The notes: generated from the letters alone by a model not told the origin. Shown: positions 8,858 to 16,678, counted from the first letter of the stretch. The stretch: DNA of 64,000 nucleotides from Arcobacter sp. EP1 (GCA_001655195.1 LPNY01000122.1:49072-113071), one strand, 5' to 3'. A program made the numbers and translations.

Positions 8858-10199
8858 TATTATAGAAAGAATTGAAGGTGAAGCCCGTTTACGTTTGTCA
8901 TGGAAAGATAAAAAAGTATCTCACTCACAAATTGAGTTTTTAAACTTTCGTGGATTTGAATATATTTTACAAAATAAACCTATATTAGATGCTCTAATAT
9001 ACAACCCCAGAATTTGTGGTATTTGTGGACAAGCACACCTTTTAACAACAGTTAATGCTATTGAAAATTTATATGCAAATGCAAATGTCGATTTAGAAAT
9101 CTCTCCTAAAGCAAAAATATTAAGAGAATTAGGTTTAAGTATAGAAATTTTAGACTCTCATTTTAAATGGTTTTACATGTTTATTATGCCTGACTTAGTC
9201 AGCTTAAGTGATAAAATTTATCATGGTTATGATCCTTTAAAAGGCGAAAAGTGGTTACGAGCAAATAAGGTTGCAAGTGAAACTATTAAAGCACTAGCAA
9301 TTTATGCAGGACAGTGGCCCCATACATCTTATATGGTTCCAGGTGGAGTTATGAGTGATCCTACCTTGTTAGATTTGGCAACCATCGAAAACTATATTGA
9401 CCAAGCAATTATTTATACTGAAAATAATATTTTAGGTGTGAGCATTGATGATTATTTAGCTTTTGATAAGGTGAAAGATTTAGAACAATTAACTGGTGAT
9501 TTAAGAGACTTTAGTGATATCTCTTTTGAAACCTCAATGCACACAAAGGGTCAAAGTTTTGATAGACATATGGTATTAGGCGATAGTTTAGGTTTTAAGA
9601 CAGGAAAAATCACTAATAAAAATGTCTATAAAGTTAACAAAGAAAAGATCTCAGAAAGTGACGAGTTCTGTTTTGATCCCCAAACAAAAGAACAATCATC
9701 CAGTAAATATGGTTGGGCAAAAACCGTTAAATATAATTCTGAAGTTTATGAAGTAGGCCCATTATCAAGAGCTCTTGTCTCCAATCGAGGTTTTGTAAAA
9801 TCATTACACAAAGAGTACAAAGATTCAGTTTTAACGCGTGTATTTGGGCGTATGGATGAATTAGTTTTCTTATTAGAACATACAAAACAGCTATTAAAAA
9901 AAATTGATGTGAGTGAACCCTCTTTTATTGAACCAAAAATTTCACTAAAAGAGTTTGATGGCATAAAAGCCAATGCAACAGTTGAAGCCTGTCGAGGTTC
10001 ACTTTTTCATGAACTCATAGTAAAAAGTGGAAAAATTGTAACATATGATGTAATAACTCCAACCGTTTGGAATTTAGGACCAGGAACTGCTGAGAATCCT
10101 GGTGTTGCACAAAAGGCACTTTTAGGTTTAAATTCCCTTAAAGAGGCAACCGTCGTTCTTCGGTCGTTTGATGTCTGTTCTGTCTGTACAACACATTAG
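8844..10199 (+). CDS. hupL: [NiFe]-hydrogenase large subunit without C-terminal maturation peptide (putative H2 sensor)
   Basis: This 451-residue catalytic subunit carries both nickel-binding motifs: RICGICGQAH (C58, C61) and, at the very end, DVCSVCTTH (C445, C448). The protein stops exactly at the His of the second motif, so there is no peptide for an endopeptidase to remove. This is a known trait of regulatory hydrogenases such as HoxC and HupV. The usual Pro of the APRG segment is replaced, giving EACRGSLFHE. At 451 residues it is shorter than the 576-578-residue large subunits of the two membrane enzymes in this window. A sensor role is inferred from these traits and from the operon with a TetR regulator; no HoxJ-like kinase gene is next to it. 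Confidence 0.87.
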   Translation: MKTVDIIERIEGEARLRLSWKDKKVSHSQIEFLNFRGFEYILQNKPILDALIYNPRICGICGQAHLLTTVNAIENLYANANVDLEISPKAKILRELGLSIEILDSHFKWFYMFIMPDLVSLSDKIYHGYDPLKGEKWLRANKVASETIKALAIYAGQWPHTSYMVPGGVMSDPTLLDLATIENYIDQAIIYTENNILGVSIDDYLAFDKVKDLEQLTGDLRDFSDISFETSMHTKGQSFDRHMVLGDSLGFKTGKITNKNVYKVNKEKISESDEFCFDPQTKEQSSSKYGWAKTVKYNSEVYEVGPLSRALVSNRGFVKSLHKEYKDSVLTRVFGRMDELVFLLEHTKQLLKKIDVSEPSFIEPKISLKEFDGIKANATVEACRGSLFHELIVKSGKIVTYDVITPTVWNLGPGTAENPGVAQKALLGLNSLKEATVVLRSFDVCSVCTTH

Positions 10200-10233
10200 T
10201 AAAAAATAGTTTACCATCCCATTTTATCGACTT

Positions 10234-10255
10234 CGTAGCATTAACGTAGCATTGA
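10234..10255 (+). repeat. Tandem 11-bp direct repeat upstream of hyd1
   Basis: CGTAGCATTAA is followed at once by CGTAGCATTGA. The 11-base period is about one helical turn. It lies 9 bases upstream of operator site 2, so it could be an activator site. The binding protein is unknown. Confidence 0.45.
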
Positions 10256-10263
10256 AAATTTAC

Positions 10264-10277
10264 TGAATATTCATTCG
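10264..10277 (+). promoter_or_regulatory. Predicted hydrogen-regulon operator, site 2 (hyd1 promoter, distal)
   Basis: TGAATATTCATTCG matches TGAATRNNYATTCA at nearly every fixed position. It lies 63 bases (six helical turns) upstream of site 3. A possible -10 (TATACA, 10298-10303) lies between the two sites. Confidence 0.6.
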
Positions 10278-10326
10278 TACTTTAAGTCAATTTTAAGTAT
10301 ACAAACGTTACCTTTTTAAGACTAAA

Positions 10327-10340
10327 TGAACATTCATTAA
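10327..10340 (+). promoter_or_regulatory. Predicted hydrogen-regulon operator, site 3 (hyd1 leader, proximal)
   Basis: TGAACATTCATTAA is a weaker match to the 14-bp consensus, but it also lies inside a perfect 6+2+6 palindrome, AATGAA-CA-TTCATT. It sits just before the hyd1 ribosome site (AAGGAG, 10347-10352), where bound protein would block transcription. Confidence 0.55.
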
Positions 10341-10358
10341 TACAAAAAGGAGATGCTT

Positions 10359-11603
10359 ATGGCTCAGGATTCTCAAGAAATGGTTAAAAAAGTTTTTAGC
10401 CAAAAGTCTGCAAGGGTTGATACAAACAGGGGTGATGAATACTACGGCTCGCTGTTTGAACAGACAAAACAACGATTGGCAAGTTTACGTAAGTCACCAA
10501 AACTAAGTGACACGGATTATATGGACGTCTTAGAAAGTGAAGGGGTAAATAGACGAGATTTCATGAAGTGGGCAAGTGCAACAACTGCTACACTTATGTT
10601 ACCTCCTATGTTCACACCTTTAGTGGCAGAAGCAGCTGAACTTATGAACAGAGTTCCAGTTATTTGGATTGAGTTACAAGACTGTGCGGGGAACACAGAA
10701 GCCTTGTTACGAAGTTCAACACCAACTGTTGATGACTTATTATTTGACGTGTTAAGCTTAGAGTTTAACGAAACTATTATGGCGGCTTCAGGACACCAAG
10801 CTGAAGAACAACTAGAAGATGCTGTTCATCATTTTAAAGGTAAATATTTACTATTTGTTGAAGGTTCAATTCCAACAGCAATGAACGGTGGATACGGTAC
10901 GATTGGAGCTTCTGGTGAAACATTTATCGAGCATCTAGATAGACTTGCTAAAGATGCAGCTGCGATTGTTGCTGTTGGTACCTGTGCTACTTACGGTGGT
11001 ATTTCAGCTGCCTCTCCAAATCCAACAGGTGCTGTAGGAGTTATGGATTTAGTAAAAGGTAAGCCTATTATTAATATTCCAGCATGTCCCGCAAATCCAG
11101 CAAATATGGTTGGGGTTGTATTACACTACGTATTAACAGGACAAGTTCCTGAATTAGATTCTCTTCTTCGACCTAAGTTTGCTTATGGTTACCGAATTCA
11201 TGATAACTGTGAAAGAAGAGCACACTTTGATGCAGGTGAGTTTGTAGAAGAGTGGGGTGATGAAGGTGCTAAAAATAACTTCTGTTTATATAAAGTTGGT
11301 TGTAAGGGACCTATGACATTTAATAACTGTTCTATTATTAGATATAACGAAGGGGCAAACTGGCCTGTTGGTGTTGGTCGAGGATGTATTGGTTGTTCTG
11401 AACCAGATTTCTGGGATAAATATGCATATGAAAGACCAATGGCTGATGCAAATATCAAAGCACCTACTGGTGGCGTTGAAAAAACAGTTGATGAGTTTGG
11501 ACTAGGATTATTAACAGTAACAACTGTTGGTATTGGTGTGCACGCGGTTGCAAGTGCAGTAGCAGGAAAAAGAACAGTACATAGTACAGATGAGGAAGCG
11601 TAA
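10359..11603 (+). CDS. hydA: Membrane-bound uptake [NiFe]-hydrogenase 1, small subunit
   Basis: This 414-residue Fe-S subunit is exported with its large subunit. The Tat motif NRRDFMKW has its Arg pair at 65-66, after an unusually long N-terminal region, and is followed by a hydrophobic stretch. Cluster ligands visible are C109 in DCAGNT, VGTCATYGG, IPACPANP, IHDNCERR, CLYKVGC, NNC and GCIGC. The canonical proximal ligand Cys at position 112 is Asn. The extra cysteines of O2-tolerant enzymes are absent. A C-terminal hydrophobic helix (GLGLLTVTTVGIGVHAVA) would anchor it in the membrane. The ATG at 10359 is preferred to one two codons upstream because AAGGAG sits 6 bases before it. First gene of the hyd1 operon; this may be the set called hyaABCD in some Arcobacter genomes. 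Confidence 0.92.
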   Translation: MAQDSQEMVKKVFSQKSARVDTNRGDEYYGSLFEQTKQRLASLRKSPKLSDTDYMDVLESEGVNRRDFMKWASATTATLMLPPMFTPLVAEAAELMNRVPVIWIELQDCAGNTEALLRSSTPTVDDLLFDVLSLEFNETIMAASGHQAEEQLEDAVHHFKGKYLLFVEGSIPTAMNGGYGTIGASGETFIEHLDRLAKDAAAIVAVGTCATYGGISAASPNPTGAVGVMDLVKGKPIINIPACPANPANMVGVVLHYVLTGQVPELDSLLRPKFAYGYRIHDNCERRAHFDAGEFVEEWGDEGAKNNFCLYKVGCKGPMTFNNCSIIRYNEGANWPVGVGRGCIGCSEPDFWDKYAYERPMADANIKAPTGGVEKTVDEFGLGLLTVTTVGIGVHAVASAVAGKRTVHSTDEEA

Positions 11604-13339
11604 TGAGTAAACATGTAGTAATTGATCCAATAACAAGAATTGAGGGACACCTTAGAATTGAGGCGGTAATTGATGACAATAATGTGATTACTGATGCATT
11701 CAGTTCTTCAACAATGTTTAGAGGTATTGAGGAAATTCTTAAAGGACGAGATCCACGAGACTGTGGACTATTAGCAATGAGAATTTGTGGTGTTTGTACA
11801 GGTACACATTACCAAAGAAGTATTGAAGCAGTTGAGCATGCATTTAATGTAACAATTCCTAAGAATGCAAGAATTGTTAGAAACTTAATGCAAGGTTCTT
11901 TATATATTCATGACCATATTGTTCACTTCTATCACTTACATGCACTTGACTTTGTAGATATCACTGTAGCACTTAAAGCTGATCCAAAAGCAGCAGTTGC
12001 TGAAGCACAAAAGTGGGCTAAAGCAGCAGGTACAAGACCATGGAATGCAAGTGAAGATGGCTATGCAGAAGTTCAAGAAAGAGTTACTCGATATGTAAAA
12101 CAAGGACGACTTGGAATCTTTGGAAATGCATACTGGGGAAGTAAAGCGTATAAATTAACTCCAGAGCAAAACTTAATTGCACTGTCTCACTATTTAGATG
12201 CATTAGATTTACAAAGAGATATTGCAAAAGCACAAGCTATTTTTGGTGGAAAGAATCCACATCCACAATCAATTGTTGTTGGTGGGGTAACATGTGTTCA
12301 AGATATCAAAAACCCAATTAGAGTTGCAGAGTTTAAAGATATTATTCAAAAAGCAACGAAGTTTACTAAGCAAGCATATGTTTCTGATGTATTAATGGCA
12401 GGAACAATGTATGCTGATGAAGCCTTAGCTGGTGTTGGTGGTGGTATTGGTAACTTTATGTCATTTGGTGACTTTAAGTTAGATGATACACCATTCTATG
12501 AAGCAGCAGAATTATTCCCTCCAGGTGTAGTAATGAATAAAGATTTATCTAAAGTATATGAATTAGATCAATCAAAAATCACTGAAGATGTAACACACGC
12601 TTGGTATGAAGGAACAACAAACCTTCACCCATATGATGGTGTAACAAATCCTAACTATACTGGTTTTGGTAAAAAAGAAGATGGAATTGCTTACTTAGAT
12701 ACTGAGAAGAAATATTCGTGGATTAAGTCACCATTATATGATGATGAAAGAATGGAAGTTGGTCCACTTGCTCGTATGATTGTTGGAGTTGCAAAAGGTG
12801 ATAAGAAGATTACTAAATATGTAACTGATTTCTTAAAGAAAGGTAACTTACCAGTTAAAGTTCTTTTCTCAACAGTTGGACGAACAGCGGCACGTTGTGT
12901 AGAGACTGAATTAATGTGTGATGAAGTTCTTAAATGGTGTGATGAATTAGCTGCAAACGTTGCTGCTGGTGATTTATCAACATGGACAGAGTTTGACTTT
13001 GATAAAGTTGCTAAAGATGCAAAAGGTTACGGTATGGCTGAGGCTCCGCGTGGAGGTTTAGGTCACTGGGTTAAAATTAAAGATGGTAAAGTTGCAAACT
13101 ACCAAGCAGTAGTTCCTTCTACTTGGAATGCAGCTCCGCGAGATTACAAAGGAAGACTTGGTGCTTACGAAGCATCATTAGTTGGAACAAAAGTAGTTAA
13201 TCCTGATGAGCCATTAGAAATTATTCGAACGGTTCACAGTTTCGACCCATGTATTGCTTGTGCGGTACATATTGTTGATACTAATGGTAAAGAGTTGGCA
13301 GTATACAAAATTGATCCTGTAGGAGGAAGCCGTGCCTAA
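11603..13339 (+). CDS. hydB: Membrane-bound uptake [NiFe]-hydrogenase 1, large subunit
   Basis: This 578-residue catalytic subunit splits H2 at a Ni-Fe(CN)2CO centre on the periplasmic face. Nickel ligands are in RICGVCTGTH (C62, C65) and DPCIACAVH (C550, C553). A 22-residue tail after H556 would be cut by the HydD protease before Tat export with HydA. The EAPRGGLGHW segment near the active site is conserved. The start codon overlaps the hydA stop (TAATG) and the end overlaps hydC by 8 bases, showing tight translational coupling. The other large subunit (17873-19603) is a clear paralogue. Confidence 0.95.
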   Translation: MSKHVVIDPITRIEGHLRIEAVIDDNNVITDAFSSSTMFRGIEEILKGRDPRDCGLLAMRICGVCTGTHYQRSIEAVEHAFNVTIPKNARIVRNLMQGSLYIHDHIVHFYHLHALDFVDITVALKADPKAAVAEAQKWAKAAGTRPWNASEDGYAEVQERVTRYVKQGRLGIFGNAYWGSKAYKLTPEQNLIALSHYLDALDLQRDIAKAQAIFGGKNPHPQSIVVGGVTCVQDIKNPIRVAEFKDIIQKATKFTKQAYVSDVLMAGTMYADEALAGVGGGIGNFMSFGDFKLDDTPFYEAAELFPPGVVMNKDLSKVYELDQSKITEDVTHAWYEGTTNLHPYDGVTNPNYTGFGKKEDGIAYLDTEKKYSWIKSPLYDDERMEVGPLARMIVGVAKGDKKITKYVTDFLKKGNLPVKVLFSTVGRTAARCVETELMCDEVLKWCDELAANVAAGDLSTWTEFDFDKVAKDAKGYGMAEAPRGGLGHWVKIKDGKVANYQAVVPSTWNAAPRDYKGRLGAYEASLVGTKVVNPDEPLEIIRTVHSFDPCIACAVHIVDTNGKELAVYKIDPVGGSRA

Positions 13340-14072
13340 AATGAAGCGGGTTGAACGTATGACTGGGATCATGCGGACCATTCACTGGATGAATGCGTTC
13401 TGTATGATTATCGCAGTTGCAACCGGGCTATACATAGGTCATCCATATTATCAATCATTCATTGCAGATCCTGCAGTGGATAAATATGTGATGGCTTGGA
13501 ATCGTTGGGGACACTTTATTGTTGCGATTATTTTTGATGTAACCGCAATTTTAATTGGTTACCTATACCTATTCTCAAACTTTGAGAAACCGTATAAAAA
13601 GATTTTACCTACAAAGAAAAATTTTGTAGAGTTTTGTGAAGTGTTCTTTAACTTAATTACATTTAATAGAAGAAAGAAATTTGATTCAAGCCATAGTGAT
13701 AGTTATAACATTATGTTCTTTACGCTTTTTCATATTCTATTAGTGTTTATGTTATTAACAGGATTACAGTTATATGTTCATGGGTTAGCATCAGGTGAGA
13801 GTTCTATTGGTCAATGGTGGCCATGGATTTTACATGTGTCAACTGATTGGACATTGGATGTATTTGGTGGAAATATGGGAGTTAGAATAGCTCACCATAC
13901 AGCAATGTATATACTCCTTATGTGGGTTATGTCTCATATTTATTATCAAGTATGGCGAACAATCTTCTGGCGAGAAGGCGATATTAATATCGTGTTTGGT
14001 GGAACTAAATTCTACAATGGAAACATTGTGAATGAAAAAGGTGAAGTCGAAAACGCAAAAAAGAAAAGCTAA
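13332..14072 (+). CDS. hydC: Hydrogenase 1 cytochrome b subunit
   Basis: This 246-residue integral membrane protein of the Ni/Fe-hydrogenase b-type cytochrome family passes electrons from HydAB to quinone. Four hydrophobic segments are seen, with likely heme-binding histidines in RTIHWMNAF, the LFHILL helix and the IAHHTAMY ... SHIYYQ region. It starts at GTG 13332, which is 5 bases after AGGAGG and inside the end of hydB; an ATG three codons later is a weaker alternative. A strong intrinsic terminator follows the stop, so hydABC should be made in excess over hydD and hydE. Confidence 0.9.
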   Translation: MPKMKRVERMTGIMRTIHWMNAFCMIIAVATGLYIGHPYYQSFIADPAVDKYVMAWNRWGHFIVAIIFDVTAILIGYLYLFSNFEKPYKKILPTKKNFVEFCEVFFNLITFNRRKKFDSSHSDSYNIMFFTLFHILLVFMLLTGLQLYVHGLASGESSIGQWWPWILHVSTDWTLDVFGGNMGVRIAHHTAMYILLMWVMSHIYYQVWRTIFWREGDINIVFGGTKFYNGNIVNEKGEVENAKKKS

Positions 14073-14107
14073 ACTTTAGTTTAGGTTTGTAAAATTATGT
14101 GTGTAAA

Positions 14108-14138
14108 GGCTGTAGCTTTTAGCTACGGCCTTTTTTTT
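14108..14138 (+). terminator. Intrinsic terminator between hydC and hydD of hyd1
   Basis: A 10-bp stem with one G-U pair (GGCTGTAGCT / AGCTACGGCC), a 3-base loop and an 8-T run lies 35 bases after the hydC stop. It would reduce read-through into hydD-hydE. Confidence 0.85.
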
Positions 14139-14140
14139 AG

Positions 14141-14177
14141 AGTTTAAATAACTCAATGTGGTTGAGTTATTTAAACT
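14141..14177 (+). repeat. Perfect 16-bp inverted repeat in the hydD leader
   Basis: Arms 14141-14156 and 14162-14177 are exact complements around a 5-base TGTGG loop. The element starts 2 bases after the T-run of the terminator and ends 17 bases before the hydD ATG. It could be an mRNA 5'-end stabiliser, a processing site or a regulator site. Confidence 0.8.
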
Positions 14178-14194
14178 GTAAATGAGAGGTTTAT

Positions 14195-14770
14195 ATGAAA
14201 AATATTGTTATTGGCGTTGGAAACGTGCTATTTAAAGATGAAGGTGTTGGTATTTATGCTGCACACTATTTAAAAGAGAATTATGATTTTGAAGGTGATA
14301 TTGAGATTATGGATGGGGGAACTTTAGGGTTTAAACTCATGGCATATTTCCAAGAGTATGATAATGTAATTATCTTAGATACGGTTTCTGTTGAAGATAA
14401 TCCAGGAAGTATATTTAGACTGCCATCAGATGTTTTATTAGGGATGGGACAGTACCGTAAAACTGCTCACGAAGTTGAAATTGTTGAGATGTTAGAGATT
14501 TGTTCTGTATTAGAAAAACATGCGGAAGTGATTATTTTAGGAATTATTCCTGAAGATATCGAAAGTGTTAAAATTGGTTTAACGCCAAAAATTGAAGAAC
14601 ATTTTGTGGATTTAATCAATCAAGCGTTAAAAGATATTGAAGCCCTTGATGTAAAAATAACTGCCAAAGAGAACCCTAAATCAATTTCAGATGTTGCCAA
14701 AGGTTTAATGGGATCATACAATGATGAATATGATGAAAGAATTCCTAATGATGAGGATACTACACGATGA
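14195..14770 (+). CDS. hydD: Hydrogenase 1 maturation endopeptidase
   Basis: This 191-residue member of the HyaD/HybD/HoxM peptidase family removes the C-terminal tail of the large subunit once nickel is in place. The family core is intact: GVGNVLFKDEGVG at 7-19, with nickel-sensing residues E16, D62 (ILDTV) and H92 (TAHEVE). The last 35 residues extend past the usual fold and look disordered and acidic. It is separated from hydC by a terminator and a hairpin, and its stop overlaps hydE by 4 bases. Confidence 0.92.
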   Translation: MKNIVIGVGNVLFKDEGVGIYAAHYLKENYDFEGDIEIMDGGTLGFKLMAYFQEYDNVIILDTVSVEDNPGSIFRLPSDVLLGMGQYRKTAHEVEIVEMLEICSVLEKHAEVIILGIIPEDIESVKIGLTPKIEEHFVDLINQALKDIEALDVKITAKENPKSISDVAKGLMGSYNDEYDERIPNDEDTTR

Positions 14771-16284
14771 AATTAACCTACAAAATTGATTTTAATTCAA
14801 CGAATAGTTACTATAAAGATATTATTAATGATTTAATAAAAGAGTTTGAAGTTAACGCAACATGTGTACAGTATAGAAGTTTTTTAGCAATTAATATTGA
14901 TGAAGAGGAAGAAAAACTAGAGGCATTTTTTAAGTTTTTAGAATCAAAGCTTCCTTTATCAATCTTTTTAGGAAAAAGTAGTGTTGTTGATAATATCGAA
15001 GACTCTTTCGAGCCTTTAGCTAATAATGATGAACAACAAAATATTGCTATTTCTGCTGATGAAATTATGGATATTTACCAAAATTCGGCGAATTTTAATA
15101 CAGAAGCAAAAGCTATAAAATCAGGTGAAATTGTTACTGTTAAAACTTCAAATGGTCTAAAAAAAGTAGCAATACCAAGTCTTAAAAATCGTATTACATT
15201 AGGTGAAGATGTAAATCTAATGGTTATTAATTTAAATGCCATTAATAATTTATTAGCAGTCAACCAACGAGATATTCAGCTGTTAAGTTCTATTGAACGT
15301 CCTTTAGTGAAATTGAAATTTAATATTCTAAGAAACAGTGAAAAAGAGTATTCAAATACAAACTTTGTAAATACTAAATTACCTGATGATACAGTAAGTT
15401 ATGAATTAGCAACAGCACTAAGAAAAGAGGGTATTGATTTTGTTATTTACACAGAAGAATCATCTGAAAATGATTTGGAAGTAACCTACAATGATGAACA
15501 AGCTTTAATTGTTAGAGGAGATAAAGCACTTTTCCCTAAATATGATTATACCCTTAATGAAAGATTTGACTCTTCAAAAGAGTATTTTGAAAAAAACGGG
15601 GGAGTTTATAAAGCAACCTTGAGTCAGCTAAATAAGCGGCTTGAAAAATCAATTGGTGTTTATATGTCAACGCAAAGTTATGAAAGTTCAATTGGGGTAA
15701 ATGTCCCAGGAAAGGGAATAAAAGAGATTATTAAAATCCCTAATGTTATGACTGACTTTGATATTTGTATGGAAGATATTGAAGGTATTGATGAAAACAC
15801 TGAGCGATTAATCAAAAACTATAAAGAGAAGTTTCCTGAGATTTTTGAGAGTAAACCACTCCTTGAAGGAACTCATGGCTTTGAAACGATTTTGAATTTA
15901 ACTGCTCATATGATTGGTCTTAGAGATGCCAATGAATTAGAGTCAAAAGCACATGAATTTAGCGCAAAAAGTGGTTTAGATGTTGCCTATAAAGTAGCTA
16001 AAATTGATGATGTTAATTACTTAGATTATCGTAAAGTAGTACAGTCAATCATGAGTTATAAAATAGCTGGTGTTGAAAATAATATGCTTGCTTTTTCAGT
16101 TTTTGAAAGCTTAAGTGAGTTTATTGTTGATCAAGTAATGAAGATTAATAGTGAGCTAAAATGTAGAGATGTTATTCTTTGTGGTGATATGTTTGCTAAC
16201 TCAATTTTACTCTCTAAAACTCAAAAAGAGTTAAAAACACTTAAAGTACTTTTACCAAAAGAGTATCCTTTAGATATTATCTAG
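14767..16284 (+). CDS. hydE: HydE-type hydrogenase accessory protein, HypF-derived
   Basis: This 505-residue protein matches the position and length of HydE in Campylobacterota hyd operons (known to be needed for hydrogenase activity in Helicobacter; mechanism unknown). By eye it aligns with the HypF in this window. LLSSIERPLVKLKF matches IILSKEKPITLVKR of the HypF YrdC domain; the segment around LTAHMIGLRDANELES matches VASLAGIAHEQSYEGE; YKIAGVEN and LCGDMFAN match the Kae1-like end (LTGGVFQN). It lacks the acylphosphatase domain, zinc fingers and the HHxxH metal motif, so carbamoyl transfer is unlikely. A scaffold or assembly role is inferred. Overlaps hydD by 4 bases. Confidence 0.82.
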   Translation: MKLTYKIDFNSTNSYYKDIINDLIKEFEVNATCVQYRSFLAINIDEEEEKLEAFFKFLESKLPLSIFLGKSSVVDNIEDSFEPLANNDEQQNIAISADEIMDIYQNSANFNTEAKAIKSGEIVTVKTSNGLKKVAIPSLKNRITLGEDVNLMVINLNAINNLLAVNQRDIQLLSSIERPLVKLKFNILRNSEKEYSNTNFVNTKLPDDTVSYELATALRKEGIDFVIYTEESSENDLEVTYNDEQALIVRGDKALFPKYDYTLNERFDSSKEYFEKNGGVYKATLSQLNKRLEKSIGVYMSTQSYESSIGVNVPGKGIKEIIKIPNVMTDFDICMEDIEGIDENTERLIKNYKEKFPEIFESKPLLEGTHGFETILNLTAHMIGLRDANELESKAHEFSAKSGLDVAYKVAKIDDVNYLDYRKVVQSIMSYKIAGVENNMLAFSVFESLSEFIVDQVMKINSELKCRDVILCGDMFANSILLSKTQKELKTLKVLLPKEYPLDII

Positions 16285-16313
16285 TTTTAAGAGGTTAAAA
16301 CAACCTCTTAAAA
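16285..16313 (+). terminator. Terminator after hyd1 hydE
   Basis: A perfect 12-bp stem (TTTTAAGAGGTT / AACCTCTTAAAA) with a 5-base loop begins one base after the hydE stop and is followed by TCTCCTTTTTTT. It marks the end of the hyd1 unit. Confidence 0.75.
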
Positions 16314-16421
16314 TCTCCTTTTTTTACAAATTTCATAATTTTTTTTAACCATGATTTTTTAGTATTAATTTAATTTTATGTCCTGCTAATGTCTGAAAAG
16401 TAATAAATATATTTTTATTAA

Positions 16422-16435
16422 TGAATGGCTATTCA
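16422..16435 (+). promoter_or_regulatory. Predicted hydrogen-regulon operator, site 4 (hyd2 upstream)
   Basis: TGAATGGCTATTCA has perfect TGAAT and ATTCA half-sites with 4-base spacing. It is the most distant of three sites in the 422-base gap between hyd1 and hyd2. The rest of this gap is AT-rich, with no gene visible. Confidence 0.6.
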
Positions 16436-16606
16436 CCGACACTTAAGAGACTTTTTTACTCAATTAATAATAATTTTTTTTAAATAAAATTTAGAAAATA
16501 ATTCTTTACCTTTCCTTTAATAGTCCTATAAAAAGGGAACTAATCCGGTATATTAATTTTTATTTTAGTGGTAGTTAAGTTTAGCTTTTGTAATATTTCA
16601 ATTATT

Positions 16607-16620
16607 TGAATGACCATTCA
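16607..16620 (+). promoter_or_regulatory. Predicted hydrogen-regulon operator, site 5 (hyd2 upstream)
   Basis: TGAATGACCATTCA is a perfect 6+2+6 palindrome (TGAATG-AC-CATTCA) and the best copy in the window. It lies 6 bases before a large hairpin and 72 bases upstream of site 6. Confidence 0.65.
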
Positions 16621-16626
16621 GTCAGA

Positions 16627-16670
16627 GACATAAAAAATACCAATTCTTTTGAATTGGTATTTTTTATGTC
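16627..16670. terminator. Perfect 20-bp hairpin with bidirectional-terminator layout in the hyd2 leader
   Basis: Arms 16627-16646 and 16651-16670 are exact complements around TTTT. The inner stem (ATACCAATTC / GAATTGGTAT) is flanked by A6 on one side and T6 on the other, the layout of a bidirectional intrinsic terminator. It lies between operator sites 5 and 6, only 36 bases before the hydA start. It must therefore either insulate hyd2 from upstream transcription or act inside the leader as an attenuator. Confidence 0.8.
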
Positions 16671-16678
16671 TTGACGAG

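Noticed and set aside
10692..10694. Asn codon in the HydA proximal motif as a sequencing error
   Set aside because: The frame and all other ligands are intact and HupS has Asn at the same position, so a real substitution is more likely.
11198..11650. 150-residue minus-strand open frame inside hyd1 hydA
   Set aside because: It is antisense to a clearly conserved hydrogenase subunit, has no ribosome site and no recognisable protein pattern.
16314..16606. Possible small gene or RNA in the gap between hyd1 and hyd2
   Set aside because: No frame with a start and ribosome site and no tRNA-like or conserved fold is visible; apart from operator site 4 it is plain AT-rich sequence.
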